A stretch of 64,000 nt of DNA from Kappaphycus alvarezii (Eukaryota; Rhodophyta; Florideophyceae; Gigartinales; Solieriaceae), in contig NADL03000064.1 of the NCBI GenBank assembly GCA_002205965.3, positions 186,001 to 250,000 of the forward strand, read 5' to 3'. This document shows, one piece after another, positions 46,438-58,139 of the stretch. Every line of letters begins with the position of its first letter. Positions within the stretch are counted from its first letter, which is position 1. The notes under the pieces were generated by a model that saw only the letters and a list, made by a program, of their open reading frames with translations, made no database searches and was not told the origin of the DNA. The position numbers and the translations under genes are program-made.

Positions 46438-48744
46438 ATGGCGCGAAAGTCCACGTTGTTTTCAACTTGCTTAGCCCTGCTTTCTCTCTGTTCGTCCCTA
46501 AGCGCGCAAGTTAATGCCTGGAACATCAATGACACGTATACGACTCCTCTCCACTCCCATGTGCTCCCGGTGAAACTGATTAACCATGCATCCCGTAATG
46601 GGGCTTCCCGCTATGAAAATATGATTGATCCTGGTTCCGTCATATTCGAGCTTTCCGACGACCAATGGCTCTGCGGTGCGGATGTCTCCTTGAATCTTGC
46701 TTCAGTTACAGAACCAATTGAACAAGGCACATTTTCGTTCAATCTCAATGGAATAGATACAGATATTCCATCTAGAACGCTCGACCTTCGTCAAGGCGGT
46801 GGGCTCACGGTAGTTCGCGACCCTGCCTCGGGGCAAATACTGCAAATTTGGGGCCGCAAACTTCATCTGTATCCTCTTGATCATGAAACCTATCCGGGAG
46901 TGTTTGTAAACACTCATCCGTCTCGGCCGTCTGTCACTCCAGGAAATCTCGATATGGATATTGGTAAGCATGTCAAAGACGGAGAGGACGATGCAGGAGA
47001 TTTTGCAAGCACGGCCTCCATCCGCCAGAGAGGACTTTGTTCTTCAGGCACTGTTCACACCGTTGAGATGGCAGTAGCATATGACAACTCGTTTTGTCGA
47101 ATATTTTCAAACTCAGAAGCCCTTGCCTCTGCATACGTCCAGGCTGCAGTCAACGAGGCTAGTTTTCACTATAGAGAGGACACTTGCCTCCAAGTCGCAT
47201 TGACACACATTGACGCACACTGTCAGGATGCAAATGATCCATACTCTCGACTCTCACAATTTATGAACGGGAATTCTCCGCGAATCCTCTCCGACTTTCG
47301 CGCGTTTTGGCAGGCAAATCGCAGAAGCGTGAATCGCGATGTCGCGTATTTCTTTTCTGGATTTGAAGACGGAACCAATGTTATAGGGCGTGCTTTTGTT
47401 GCTGCCGTATGCGGGCCATTTTCTTATGGCTGGGTAGAAAGGGGGGATATTGATGTATTGTAAGTTATTGGTTCCCGATTAACTATAGCACACGTCTGAT
47501 TCGATTTACTCTTCTTACGTAGGTGTCCTCAACCCCTCATCTCTTCTATTTTCGTCTATCTCTAACCACTAACGTCTATTTGCAGGGTCCATGAACTTGG
47601 ACACACTCTGTCAGGAACTCATACCTCTGCAGGTATAATGCGTGCCAGTCTAGTCCAAGGCGACCCCATATTCTTCTCCGCCTTTTCGGTCAACGAAATG
47701 CAGAGCTTCATTGACAGATTTGGCAGGAATGGCAGACCAAATTTTCAGAATGATACGAGATGTGTTGAACCGTCTCGGCAACAGTGCGATAGCACGTGTC
47801 CAGGTTCTTGTTTCAATGGTGCTTGCATTCAACGCTTTACGGGTGGAGCTCCTGCTGGCGTTGTACCATGCACACCAGTCAATCTTTTGTTCCGGTGTGT
47901 GGAACAAACAGGTACGTTGCGTGTGGCAGTGGACTGCCCAAGCAACTTTAACCTGCTGCGAAGGAATAGACCTGGGAGGGATACCTTTTGCTGTGGCCAG
48001 CCAGCTCGAACTATTCGCAGGGACATCGTTACGACAGACATACCCCTTTTCTTTAGGCGGCTATTCGATGGATCTGTTGTTCAGACTATCCCTCAGCAGT
48101 TTGCAGACCGTATCCAGGAAGGAAGTACCCTCATGGACACCACGGTTCTACCAACATGCTCAAGGCCTTCTGGTAGCACCCCAGCCCCGACAACTTCACC
48201 GCCGCGGCCATCGTCGCCACCGCCATCATCGCCGTCACTTCCACCGAACAGTTGTGGGGCGCGTTTGAGAACGGGAGAAACATTCAGCTGCGTTAGGCGC
48301 ACGCTGACTGGAACCGTATCACTGCCGCGCGGATCTATCCGCGCCGTATTGGTGCAGAGACAGGGTTTTTTTAATGTGACGTTCAGTGTGGCAGCAGCTC
48401 TACGGATTGTCGAATTCTCGTCGCTCATATCTACGAGAACCGGTTTAGGACCAGCAGACGTTGGGCCAAGACAGTCCCTTGGTCGAGGGGTCCGCAGAAG
48501 GCTGATATCAGCTAATCCATTTCGATTAGAAGGTCCGCCAGTGGGGGCATCTACCTGTTGCGGAAGAACGTTGTCTGCGTATCTGAACGTGGTAATATGC
48601 GTCAGGGGTGATTTGAGCAATTGCGTTGAAGGACTTCTCACGGCTGCTTTTCAGATTGAATGCGTTAATCCGTGTACACGGGGTGGAACAGTAGTTCCGT
48701 TTTCTGAAAATAGGCCTTGCCCGAGGTGCAGAACAAGGCAATGA
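46438..48744 (+). CDS. secreted M12B/reprolysin-like zinc metalloprotease (two exons)
   Basis: Two exons, 46438-47459 and 47586-48744, join in frame across a GT...AG intron to give 726 residues. The Met at 46438 starts a signal peptide (residues 1 to about 27: MARKSTLF, a Leu/Ser-rich core, then QVNA). A prodomain follows (about 28-200). The catalytic domain (about 200-385) has HELGHTLSGTH at 343-353, formed just after the splice junction, and a Met-turn (AGIM) at 356-359. The zinc ligands are His343, His347 and His353 with Glu344 as base; the usual Gly at site position 8 is Ser. A Cys-rich segment (about 395-490) resembles a disintegrin/Cys-rich region, then a Pro/Ser-rich linker (about 535-563) and a Cys-containing C-terminal domain. 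It would act as an exported endopeptidase; its substrate is unknown. It is the only apparently intact gene in the window and is flanked by retroelement fragments on both sides. Confidence 0.85.
47460..47585 (+). other. 126-bp spliceosomal intron in the metalloprotease gene
   Basis: The donor is GTAAGT at 47460 and the acceptor TTTGCAG ends at 47585. Removing it joins GAT GTA TT to G GTC CAT GAA, which restores DVLVHELGH. Without splicing, a stop occurs at 47461-47463. The intron is phase 2. Confidence 0.9.
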
Positions 48745-48769
48745 ATTATTAAAAAGAGTGAACCTACGA

Positions 48770-49330
48770 AGGGGAAAACGTTTGGGATAAATGGGGTGGT
48801 TTGTTTAATTTTCCGTTTGCTTAATTTACTGCGAGTAGAAAATAGGGTGAATTATCCATTAGCCTGCGCAGTGTGGTGGAGGCGGAGAGAACATTATCGT
48901 GAAAATAGTCGTGCTATTGAACGACGAGTGGAAAGTAGCTGTGAGCCCTGTCAGCAGACATGCGGCGTTCGAAGCAACTATTAACGCAGAATGCCGCTGT
49001 AGGAGTGTATCCCTGACCTTGGGATTGCCCGTTGGTACGATTAGCGGCTGAGAGTGACCTCTGTCACAAGGGAAAAGGCGTCTGGGTACCAGCCGCCGAA
49101 GGTGGAGATTGTGACGGGAAACTTCCGGTGTTTTTAATGTTGGAAAATATATTCAAGTGTGGCGGGAAGCAGCCGATTCCTGCCCAGCAATCCAGCAACG
49201 AACTTCTGATAGTCCCGGAGCTTTTCCGCGTAAGCGACGTTCAAGACCATGGAAGTATTCACCTCTTCCAGGTATCATATCTATTTCAAGTCGATACCGG
49301 TATCAAATCAATGTTAGTGTGCCCATCTTA
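48770..49330 (-). pseudogene. minus-strand RLE retroelement 3' fragment
   Basis: The minus strand encodes, in shifted frames, LNVAYAEKLRDYQKFVAGLL (about 49240-49180), VTISTFGGWYPDAFSLVTEV (about 49110-49050), and LQRHSALIVASNAACLLTGL (about 48998-48939). These align with AARTAKHRRYESFIAS, VPISTLGGWHPDAHALLTDV and SNAACLLAGLP of the longest copy. The tail runs to a C-rich terminus near 48775, only about 30 bp past the metalloprotease stop codon on the opposite strand. The two genes are therefore convergent. Confidence 0.7.
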
Positions 49331-49389
49331 CATTTTATCAGTGGGGTACCTACTCGTTCGCCTGATGCATTAACATGGTGTAAACAACG

Positions 49390-49613
49390 GCCATCAGTTT
49401 GCTGACGCCAGCTGACTGCCACCCGCCATAATAAATCCTGCTACTCGGGACTACGAATGCTGGCTGGTCTCGCGGCGACCTTCTAGCGACTTTGACCCGG
49501 ATTAACTCCGTTTCCGTGGTTCCTGCATGCCGACCACTTGTACCAATTATTTGATGCGTTTTGGAACATCGGCTAACCTATTTTTCAATCATTAAAACAC
49601 CCCAATTTTCCCC
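49390..49613 (+). mobile_element. plus-strand retroelement 3' end
   Basis: At 49452-49487 the plus strand encodes RMLAGLAATF then TAG, matching the C-terminal ACLLAGLPSTF of the family. The tail ends CATTAAAACACCCCAATTTT followed by CCCCC at about 49613. Confidence 0.65.
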
Positions 49614-49619
49614 CTTTAC

Positions 49620-50060
49620 GAATGTCGTGAAGACAATCATAGAAAGTCTATCTCAAGAAGAAATACATTACTACTCTTCTGAGAGTACTGCTAAGGACAG
49701 AGCCCCATACATTTGAATTGTATCGACGTGGTAAGCCGTACAGAACGAAAACAGGACTTGGCAGCCTCCATGAAGTAACTTATAGCTCTGTTTCCACTTA
49801 GTCAGCAGTTGAAGTAGCGAAAACCGCTGTATGTCGCCGAGGGAGAAATGGCTTTCTTTCACAGTGTTTGCGCAATGTCTACTGACGAGGCGCCTTTTAT
49901 GACCAACGGAAACGCATCCGAATACCAAACTTCTGGTGTGATATTGGAAGAAGCATGAGCTGGCTCCTACAGCGTGATACGAGTGTAACCCTTTGATGTT
50001 TTCAAAGCTTATTTGGGCATGTGACGTTTATCCTCGTCAATGATTTTATGGTCCGTCTTC
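49620..50060. other. unassigned stretch
   Basis: A minus-strand frame at 49928-49671 (85 codons) shows no motif. Nothing else is recognised. Confidence 0.3.
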
Positions 50061-50229
50061 TGAGATGAGGGGTCAAAGGCATCACAACAGTGTTATCAAA
50101 GAAATCGGTACCCACAGTGGCTCCTGTGGCTCCGATATAAGGCCTGATCTTGTGTACCCGCTGTGACCTAGGGTCTATCGTGGTCTAAAGGTCCTTGATA
50201 ATCAGCAGAAAGTGACGTTTGGAGTCGCA

Positions 50230-50463
50230 ACGCGTTTGCAGGCATTATTTATGAGCATTCCAAACTAATCAAGTGGGACACATGTTACGTGCTTCACTGG
50301 CCTGATTTCTAAGTGCGCCATTCAGTTTGTTAGCATTGAGTCGGCCCTGTAAGGAAGGTCATGTAGTGTTACCCATCAGTGACGACTTATACCGCATAAC
50401 GCATTAGCGGGCGGATGTAATTGACCACATCTTCCATTCATTAAAATAACCCAAAAATTCCCC
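50230..50463 (+). mobile_element. plus-strand retroelement 3' end, inverted relative to 41652
   Basis: The plus strand encodes CAIQFVSIESAL then TAA at 50314-50352, a diverged form of NAACQLAGIEPTL in the 41652-41845 copy. About 145 bp (50318-50463) match the complement of 41652-41795, ending ATTAAAATAACCCAAAAATT and CCCC. Confidence 0.65.
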
Positions 50464-50694
50464 ATCGTTTGTTAGCTCCTGCTACGTGTTTTAATGTACG
50501 AAAGGTAATGAACTCGATTACGAAATATTTTTTCTATCGACACAGAAAACGCTAAACAAATTACTTCGCTCGTTTACGTGCAACTACATTGAATTACTTG
50601 CGAAAAAGGAGTTGCTTACAGTATCGGATTAGTTAGTTGTTGCTACCGATGAAGCATGTGGAGGCTGGATACATATTATGGCCGGCAAAAGAAG

Positions 50695-50869
50695 ATGCTG
50701 GCTGGCCTCCCTTCCACCGTCTGGTAGATTGGAGTGCCATCCACAGCTTTCGACGCATCGTACGGTTTCGCAATTGGCTTGACAATGATACGATATCTAC
50801 GCTCGGGTACAAATTTACTGGATACCAACCCACATATCTACCACAGTAAATTAACACCCCCATTTACAC
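50695..50869 (+). mobile_element. 175-bp 5'-truncated retroelement copy with 7-bp TSD
   Basis: AAAGAAG flanks the insert at 50688-50694 and 50870-50876. The insert starts inside the last codons (GCTGGCTGGCCTCCC) and is nearly identical to 27475-27649 throughout the tail. Confidence 0.8.
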
Positions 50870-50879
50870 AAAGAAGCAA

Positions 50880-53800
50880 ATACAGTGCAGCATGGTATGA
50901 ATTGTTAAAATGGGAAATGTTTCGGTTTTACTGTTGGAAGATATACTCGAGTAAATGCCTACGATACTTTCTCAAAAAAGTGAAACAGAAGTTTGAGATG
51001 GTGTATTTCTCTCCCGTTTCAGAAAATTCCTGTCCAATGCTCTATTCCGAGCGTTATTTGTTCTGGCTACAGATAAAATTAATATTCATTTACTATAACA
51101 GATAAGCTGGCTGATACCCAGTCAACTTTTATAGTAGTGTGCATTTAAATGAAATGAAATGTAGCAAGAAGCCTTTGAATTTATAAGTAACAGGAAAAAA
51201 GTTCTTGGCAGACTGAGGTGACACTCGAAACTCTTGTAAATTAAACGCCGAGTTTTGACTCACGAAATCCTTCAAAAAGGGTAGATTATATATTACAGAA
51301 CAAGAATTCTTGATAGATGTAACTCAAAATTGAGGGAAAATAAACTCTTCTTTTCCTAATTGGTTTGACACACGGCGTATGCACAAAACCTCAATTGTAG
51401 TACAAATAATTAATTTTATTGAGACGAAAGCCATCAATTAATTTTTTAAAAGCGACACTCAACTAATCTTCTCTGGTATCAGTCTCTCTGGCACTACACT
51501 GACCTGAATATTTACGAACTTTTTTCTGTAATGAGCAAACAGAATCATATTACTTACAAAATTATTTCTCAGATCCGTCTGCAATCTGTTCAGACACCTA
51601 TTTACCTAACGAATCGCCACCAGAAATGAATCCGCAGGCTTTAAATTAGCGCTGATTCATTGAAGACTGAGATATTATATCCCTGTTCTCATTTTAATTC
51701 GCTTTTACTTGCTTTAGGGGTTCTACTGCTACGAAAATTGATTTAAAGTCACCAATATTTAAATATTCCCTTCTCTTTGCTTCTGCACTAATCCCAAGTT
51801 TGAGTGCCAGCCTCAAGGCAAAATATTGTCCTGGGAACTTTTCTCTTTTAGTCATTCTACACGGTGTGCACTGAAAATGGGTAAATTCAAAGGTACCGTG
51901 AATGTATAAAATGATTTCAAGCCAGGTAGCAACTACCCCTATTAAAAACATAAATATTCTGGATTTAAATTTCAATATGCACTGGAAATCCGTATGTAAT
52001 TGCCGTACACAACTTCTAGTTATCCACACTTTCTTGCTCTCAATCAGTCTTTTCCATTAAACGATTCCTTTTTTAGGACTTGGTTTGCTTCATCATTGAA
52101 ACCAACATCGCTGCTGAAAGATTTATGTAATACATAAATCAGCAGCGCTGTTATGACATACTATGTTTTTGACAAAAATTATAGTTAAGTACCAGGGATA
52201 TTTATAGTACTTAAGGTGGATAATAGAGCCGTTAAGCTCTTTTTTATTCTCGTCGGTACTGCTTCTTCTTTCTCTCAGTAATCAAAGTTGGGTCACGCAG
52301 TATATGCAGTAGCTAACTGAGGACAGACGTTGCAAAATAAGACTCTGTGGAATTTAAATTTGCGTCTGTCTTTTGAATGCAATTTCGGTCTTAATTTCAC
52401 AGTTACTGTTAACCGGGAGGTCCACTTTAACCCACTGTATATATTTAGTGACACTTGGAAAATTAAAAGTTACACAACATAGAATCTCGAAAAATGGCGT
52501 TTCGCCCGCTCCTACTGCATATTCTTTAAGAATATAGGCCTTACAATTGGAATAGAGAGAAAAGTATCTATCCAGTTTTCGTGATTTTCCGTCTTTTTGG
52601 GACATTTATATTGAGTGAAATATTGATAATTAGCTAAAAAACTTACTCGAAATAAAACTGTTGAACGGCAGCTATTTTCGATTAAATTTCCTGCGGACTC
52701 AGCGTGAATATAGCCGTAGGGCAAAATTCTGAAGTTCCGTTTTAATCCAAAGTAAAGACTCCAGCATTCTACTGAGCTAAAAACGTGCCACACATGTCTA
52801 TGTTGAATGCAGGAGCTGGCCTCCAAGCAACAATTGTTTCCTTTGCGAGTAAGATTCCATCAAAACTTCTCAGCAGTGATCCGTATAAATCAGTTCTGGA
52901 AGTAACAACACTTGTATTTAACAGTACTTTCGAAGTGATATGAATAAATGCAGTAACGGCGAGATGTAGAGCGTCCGTATGGAGCTGAAGGAGCTGACCT
53001 TGAATTATCTAGTTAGCAGTGAAGGAAGAAATATGCAAGGGTATAGAAGTATACTAATACGAAGAGGGCGGCGTATTATTTTGGACGGGAAGGAATAGCG
53101 TGATTGTAGGAGAAGGAGGTGAATTATTAGGTAGTTTAGAGGCGTATAAATTTAATTTCATGCGTTGGATCGTTGAAAGGCGCTTCGCAGAGAGAAGCTT
53201 AATGAGTTGATGGAAGTTCAAAACAAGTATTTTTGTGTGCCCTAAAATGGTCTGAGAGCAGTTATTCCATTTGTAGTTCGGTGAAGTAATGGGTATGAAA
53301 AAGACGATTATGGTGAGAAATTGCCGTTATGATGATGTTATTTATTTATATATGGAGAAAAACAGCGTTGAATGTGTCAAAGTAGCTATAGTGGATGATG
53401 CAAACCAGAGTGTGGGGCAACAGGTTGAACAAATTGTGAACTGTTTATTTACTTCTTGCGTTTTCTTGGTATGGGAGCGGGTAAGATTCGTCATTGCAGA
53501 AGAAGTTTCCTTCTTTTATTTGATATCTCTAAATAAATTTAGAGATATCAAATATATGCAATTCTACTCTATAAATGATGATTAGGTCTTTAGAAAGTGT
53601 TAATAACAATAATAATAATAAGCAATTTGAATAAAGATAAAGTACGATTTCATTAGAAAAATTTCTACCACCAAAGTATTTAGCTCTCGGATTTTATTTT
53701 GTTTTAGATTTTTTAAGCTAATGATATTAAGGAAGAAGATACAGCACCCAAAAAATGTTTTCGGTAGAACATTTCGGTTTAGCGAAATATTTGACAAACT

Positions 53801-54370
53801 CTTACAACAATTGAAAGACGAATTCGGAGATTAAAGTGACCAGAGGATATTGAATTTACGTCTTTAAGAATTGGTGACTGCAAGATCAGTTATTGGTTTC
53901 CAAATAAACAATAATGCATATATTTTCCCCCGTTGAATTATTTTACGGTGAATTACATGCAATTGACTACTTTTCATAAATGACTCCGTAGAAAATGGAA
54001 AATTGGCAACAAGAAACCCAAAATGCATACATATTAATTGGTGCTGATTTCAACTCTAATTATGCAAAGTATCATTTCGTGTCTTTGTCATGGTCAGTGT
54101 CTTCACATCGAAGCGGATGCAACCATATAGGAGTATTTTAGAGAGTAACATATAAATCCTTAAAAATTAAACATAGCGATCTTCCTTCTACAGCTTTTCC
54201 TACCAGCTACTTTCCAAAGAGAACAAAAGGCGACCATAAAAATTTAAAAAAGAATTATATGCAAAAGATATTTTATTCTAAATAACTTCAGCAATATCAA
54301 TTAATGAAATATATTTATATTTCTCGTCAAAATTGTAGCCTAAATCATTTCGACGGTCCTATATTTTATT
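50880..54370. other. AT-rich tract with a few unassigned ORFs
   Basis: Frames at 52029-51694, 52605-52354 and 52826-52512 (minus) and 53289-53585 (plus) have no recognised motif. Two hairpins are present, at 52109-52147 and 53519-53552. Confidence 0.4.
53519..53552. repeat. perfect 16-bp palindrome
   Basis: The arms TTTGATATCTCTAAAT (53519-53534) and its exact complement (53537-53552) are separated by two bases. It overlaps the end of an unassigned ORF and might act as a cruciform, or a hairpin in RNA. Confidence 0.9.
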
Positions 54371-54376
54371 CTTTTT

Positions 54377-54718
54377 TCATCTGTATTGCGCAAAATTACG
54401 AGTATAAACTATGGAGTGAGCCAATATCAGCAATCTTTCCATCGCATTTACTTTGAAAATTTCTAGATCTGAAGATGACACTTGCCTATGGCTAAAGTAG
54501 TTAGAAGCGAAACAATTTGAAAAGAAACCAAGTTCAATCTTCCAGACGGCATATTTTTTGTTTTCTCTATAGTAAGCTTTACTTTTTTGCATATCTCGAC
54601 CTATTCTATCTTTCAGTTGAAAATTCAAATCAGTTCTGTACATCGTGAATGGAACATTCTTAAAATTTACCCAGTCTTGAAACTTTTCTCCAAGCGAATA
54701 TGTGGATAAATGTTTCAA
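54377..54718 (-). pseudogene. possible gypsy integrase C-terminal fragment
   Basis: The 113-codon frame contains LKDRIGRDMQKSKAYYRENK, which resembles the 'I..D...AQ..YK.YYDKNR' helix before the GPF/Y region of Ty3/gypsy integrases, but the following VGD.V motif is not clear. It could also be a chance ORF. It would be an isolated remnant in AT-rich DNA. Confidence 0.3.
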
Positions 54719-55547
54719 CTAGTGACTCTTATAGTGGTACTGACATATAGTCAATAAAATGAGTACTGAACCTTTCAAATCTTGGGTCGTTTAAACTGAA
54801 TAATTCTGCAATAATTTACTACTGGTCACTTTTATTTAGCAGGCTAAGTATAATTAAAAACATGTACATTTCACTATGGGGGATCTTCTGAGTATTTGTT
54901 GTACCGTATTGATAATTTTGTAGTAAATAAAGATGTGAAAGGCGCAGTGTAGTCTACACTACAGAGTCTTTCAGCAACTAATTATATCGCTAATAGGGCC
55001 ACACTGTTGAAGCACCGTGGTTGATAACAAGAAAATACATGTCCGTTGGTATTAATCTGCCGTCTTCTATTTTGCGCTCTCCCTATAGTACACTTGATTT
55101 AAGGTGCATTTCTGTATTATCCGTTTTCAGGTGACCAATACCAGCCGCATTGCACGTAATCTTGCTCAACTATTTTGTAAAGCCCTTGTGAGTCCACAAA
55201 ATCCCTCATAATGCATTGCAGAATGCACTGATTGTCAAGCATATCGATTGCAATTTTTTTCGTTTAACGGCCTCCCTCTACCTCTTTTTTCGCATGCTTC
55301 ACGTCTCTATCACTGATTTCTATTATTCATTACCTTTTTATACTCTTCTACCAAAGCAGGATAGGTGCCCGAGATGGTCATGAATTTTGGATTACTACGT
55401 GCTGTTTAGGTATTGTTGTGCCATTTCACTCAGCCTCCTACTTCTGTACAATCTGTTCCTGTTCAATTTACACTAGGTATTTTCATGTTCATCATGCCAT
55501 AGTGTGAATTACTGTTTCAAGAAGTGTTTCCCGCCTAAATACACTTT

Positions 55548-56000
55548 GTGAAAAGCTGCCTCGACACATCCGCTACACTGGTCTCTTCTTTAGAACTGTG
55601 TTTTACAGAACTTCATGATATTTACTATGCTTTACTTCCTGTCCCTCAGCTAGCAAAACATGAAGAAAAGGCCAATATCGGCTTTATCTACCCTTTTAAG
55701 TCTTCATCTACAAAGCTCTATCTCACTGTTTTCATTAAAGACTCCAATTTCGCTGCCAACCCTCAGGCATCCGATTTATCTGTTATCAGCACGCCTTCTG
55801 GCGGAGTTTAAAATTTCATTCCACTTGGACGTATGCCCAGGAAAGAATCAGAAAAAAGACGAAATAAACGTGATTTATTCTATTACTGCGACATCAAACT
55901 TCATCCAGTTACCCTTGATTTAAGTGAGTGCAGTGGGTCCGATTTTGATCAAGCCGTGCAGTAGGTCGCGAATTATTCGTCAGAAAGCGTGTTGCTTACG
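55548..56000 (+). pseudogene. copia RNase H fragment
   Basis: The frame 55548-55811 ends with LYLTVFIKDSNFAANPQASD, resembling the 'L.VF.DSSFANN.D.SSQLGY' RNase H segment of copia elements. After a frame change the text gives HPVTLDLSECSGSDFDQAV (about 55903-55962), like 'RRVTRSVLASE...GFDQA'. The alignment needs frameshifts and part of the centre is lost. It is on the opposite strand to the copia element at 16-19.7 kb. Confidence 0.45.
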
Positions 56001-57808
56001 TTTCCGCTATGAGACCTTCTTCACTAGGTCTAACAGTTAGCCTCGTTTTCCAATATGTTGCTACTTGAGTCGATTGTAGATGCCTCGAGCGGAATCCTGG
56101 TTTGAACTTCAATATATAGTTACAGGCTCTGCGCTGTGTGGCGCTATCTTTTTTTATTAATAATGCCAATTAAAGGAGATAATTTCTTTAAAAGGGTGAG
56201 TAAATATTTTCCTATTGCCCATATAGTACATTTTCTGTAGCAACAAATCATTATTGCATAAATATAAAGTGCTTAAAAATCAGTAATACATATTAACCTT
56301 TTTATGTATACTAAAATTGATTTTGTCTCCTTTTTTAGTTTCATAATTAGAGTCGCCCATGCAAAAAAATGATAATTAGTATTAAAGCTCCATCAGCCTT
56401 CTCACAATGTGGAATCGCATACATAAAATGAATAAACAGGTTCCTTTTAAAGGAATTCAGTAGGTACAAAGAGATGTATCCATACAATTGCATTTTCTCG
56501 TCAGAAGTAGCATAGAAAACATGGATGAAAAGCTGATTCTAAGGGTCACGAAAAGAATAAATTAGTCCTTATTATTTGATCATGTCTTTACGAAGACCTT
56601 ATATTTTGGAGCTAAGTCTTTGAAGATCATTAGTTTCGTGAATGGCAGTTGTAACTATGAATTTAAACTCTGCGTACTTGGAAACGACTTCAGTATTGAA
56701 GTTAAAATGAAGCCGACGCATAATATTACTTCACTGAAATTAAAATCATGATTTAAGAATCTGTTCTTAGCAATGCCCCAACTCAAAAATCTTCTGATCT
56801 CTCATTTAAGCTCTATGTACATGAATAGGTTACCCAACGTAGAAATGTATCTACATATTTCTGACGAAGTTCACTAAAGCAACTAAAAATCTAAAAGACA
56901 GGTCCGTGATTTCAATATCTTATCGATCCTAAAGCTCTTGCTGGTGTAAAAGTGCATCACGAGGCTTTTTATCTTTGTGGTTTGAACAAGTAAATAAAGT
57001 TAATATTTACATAATTGATGTGATATTCAAGGAAACTTGCTTCTGATAATTTTTGATAATTTTTGAAGAGAAAATTATCAATTCCTTCAGGATTAAATCT
57101 TTCTTTGTAGCAGAGACTGATAGCCAAACATTAATTAGTGAGAACCGCCAACAAAGTTTTACAAATCCTCTGTTAATATGGAGTCGAAAGCTTGGATGCA
57201 TTTAAAAAATCTGTGCTTCGCCTTTAAATATTGCAAAAAGAAGCAATTTAGTTTATTAAATGAATTAATAAGCAAAATATTTGGTCTTTTCCACTTGATA
57301 CGATTATTTTTACTTAGTTTGAACCCCATGGTTACCTTCCAATGTAATCTATGAACTAGAAAGCTATAATAATTATCAATTATTTGATCTAATCATTTAG
57401 ATGAATAACCAATAGCTTAATGAAATGACGTATGCGTCTGTAAAAGAAATGATGTAATTGAACAAGTATTCGGTCTTATTTTCTTTTTGCTTATTTATCT
57501 TTCTGTTTCGCTCTCTTTGGAATCCTATAACTTTAGATCTCCTTTTAAAACCTATTTAACGTCGTGAAACGCTTTGAGGAAACTCTGTACGCTCTATAAA
57601 CTCATTCTTTTTTATTTACTTTTCAACAATTTGGAACTGTTTTTGTAGTATGTTTACATCTTGTTTGGAACAAAAAAATTAGCATAAATTTAAGTACCGT
57701 AAAGATTCATCCCAATAAAAATATTTATGTGGAGTTGAGTGAGATTTAGAATCATGGAAAAAATGTGCCCTAATATTACAATTGAAAGAAGAAAATAATG
57801 ACCTCGCA

Positions 57809-57898
57809 GAAAATTGTCTCATTATCTGCATAATGATACTCTTTAAGATGAAAATTGTCTCATTATATGCATCATGATACTCTTTAAGATGAAAATTG
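57809..57898 (+). repeat. 41-bp tandem duplication
   Basis: GAAAATTGTCTCATTAT...CTCTTTAAGAT occurs at 57809-57849 and 57850-57890 with two mismatches; the first eight bases of a third unit follow. Confidence 0.9.
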
Positions 57899-58139
57899 GT
57901 AGTATATACGAGCTAAAAGCTCATAGTTGAAAATGGCGCTTTTCGAAATCGGGGTAAATTTCAAAAAGCTGATGAAGAAGCATGTTATGAAAATTATGGG
58001 AACAATAAACACTGTATATTTGAGATCCAGTGGGAATGAGTAGCAAGTATGATATATCATTTTTCATTCTACCCATAAAAATTTGACGGTTTGAATAGAT
58101 ATAAATAACCGAAATAATAATTGTGTTTAGAATAGGCAC

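Noticed and set aside
47711..48641. ORFs of 185 (plus) and 182 (minus) codons within exon 2
   Set aside because: They are shadows of the metalloprotease frame, which is continuous with exon 1 and has the Cys pattern and Pro-rich linker.
51694..52029. Minus-strand ORF of 111 codons
   Set aside because: No motif or neighbour context; noted only within the AT-rich tract.
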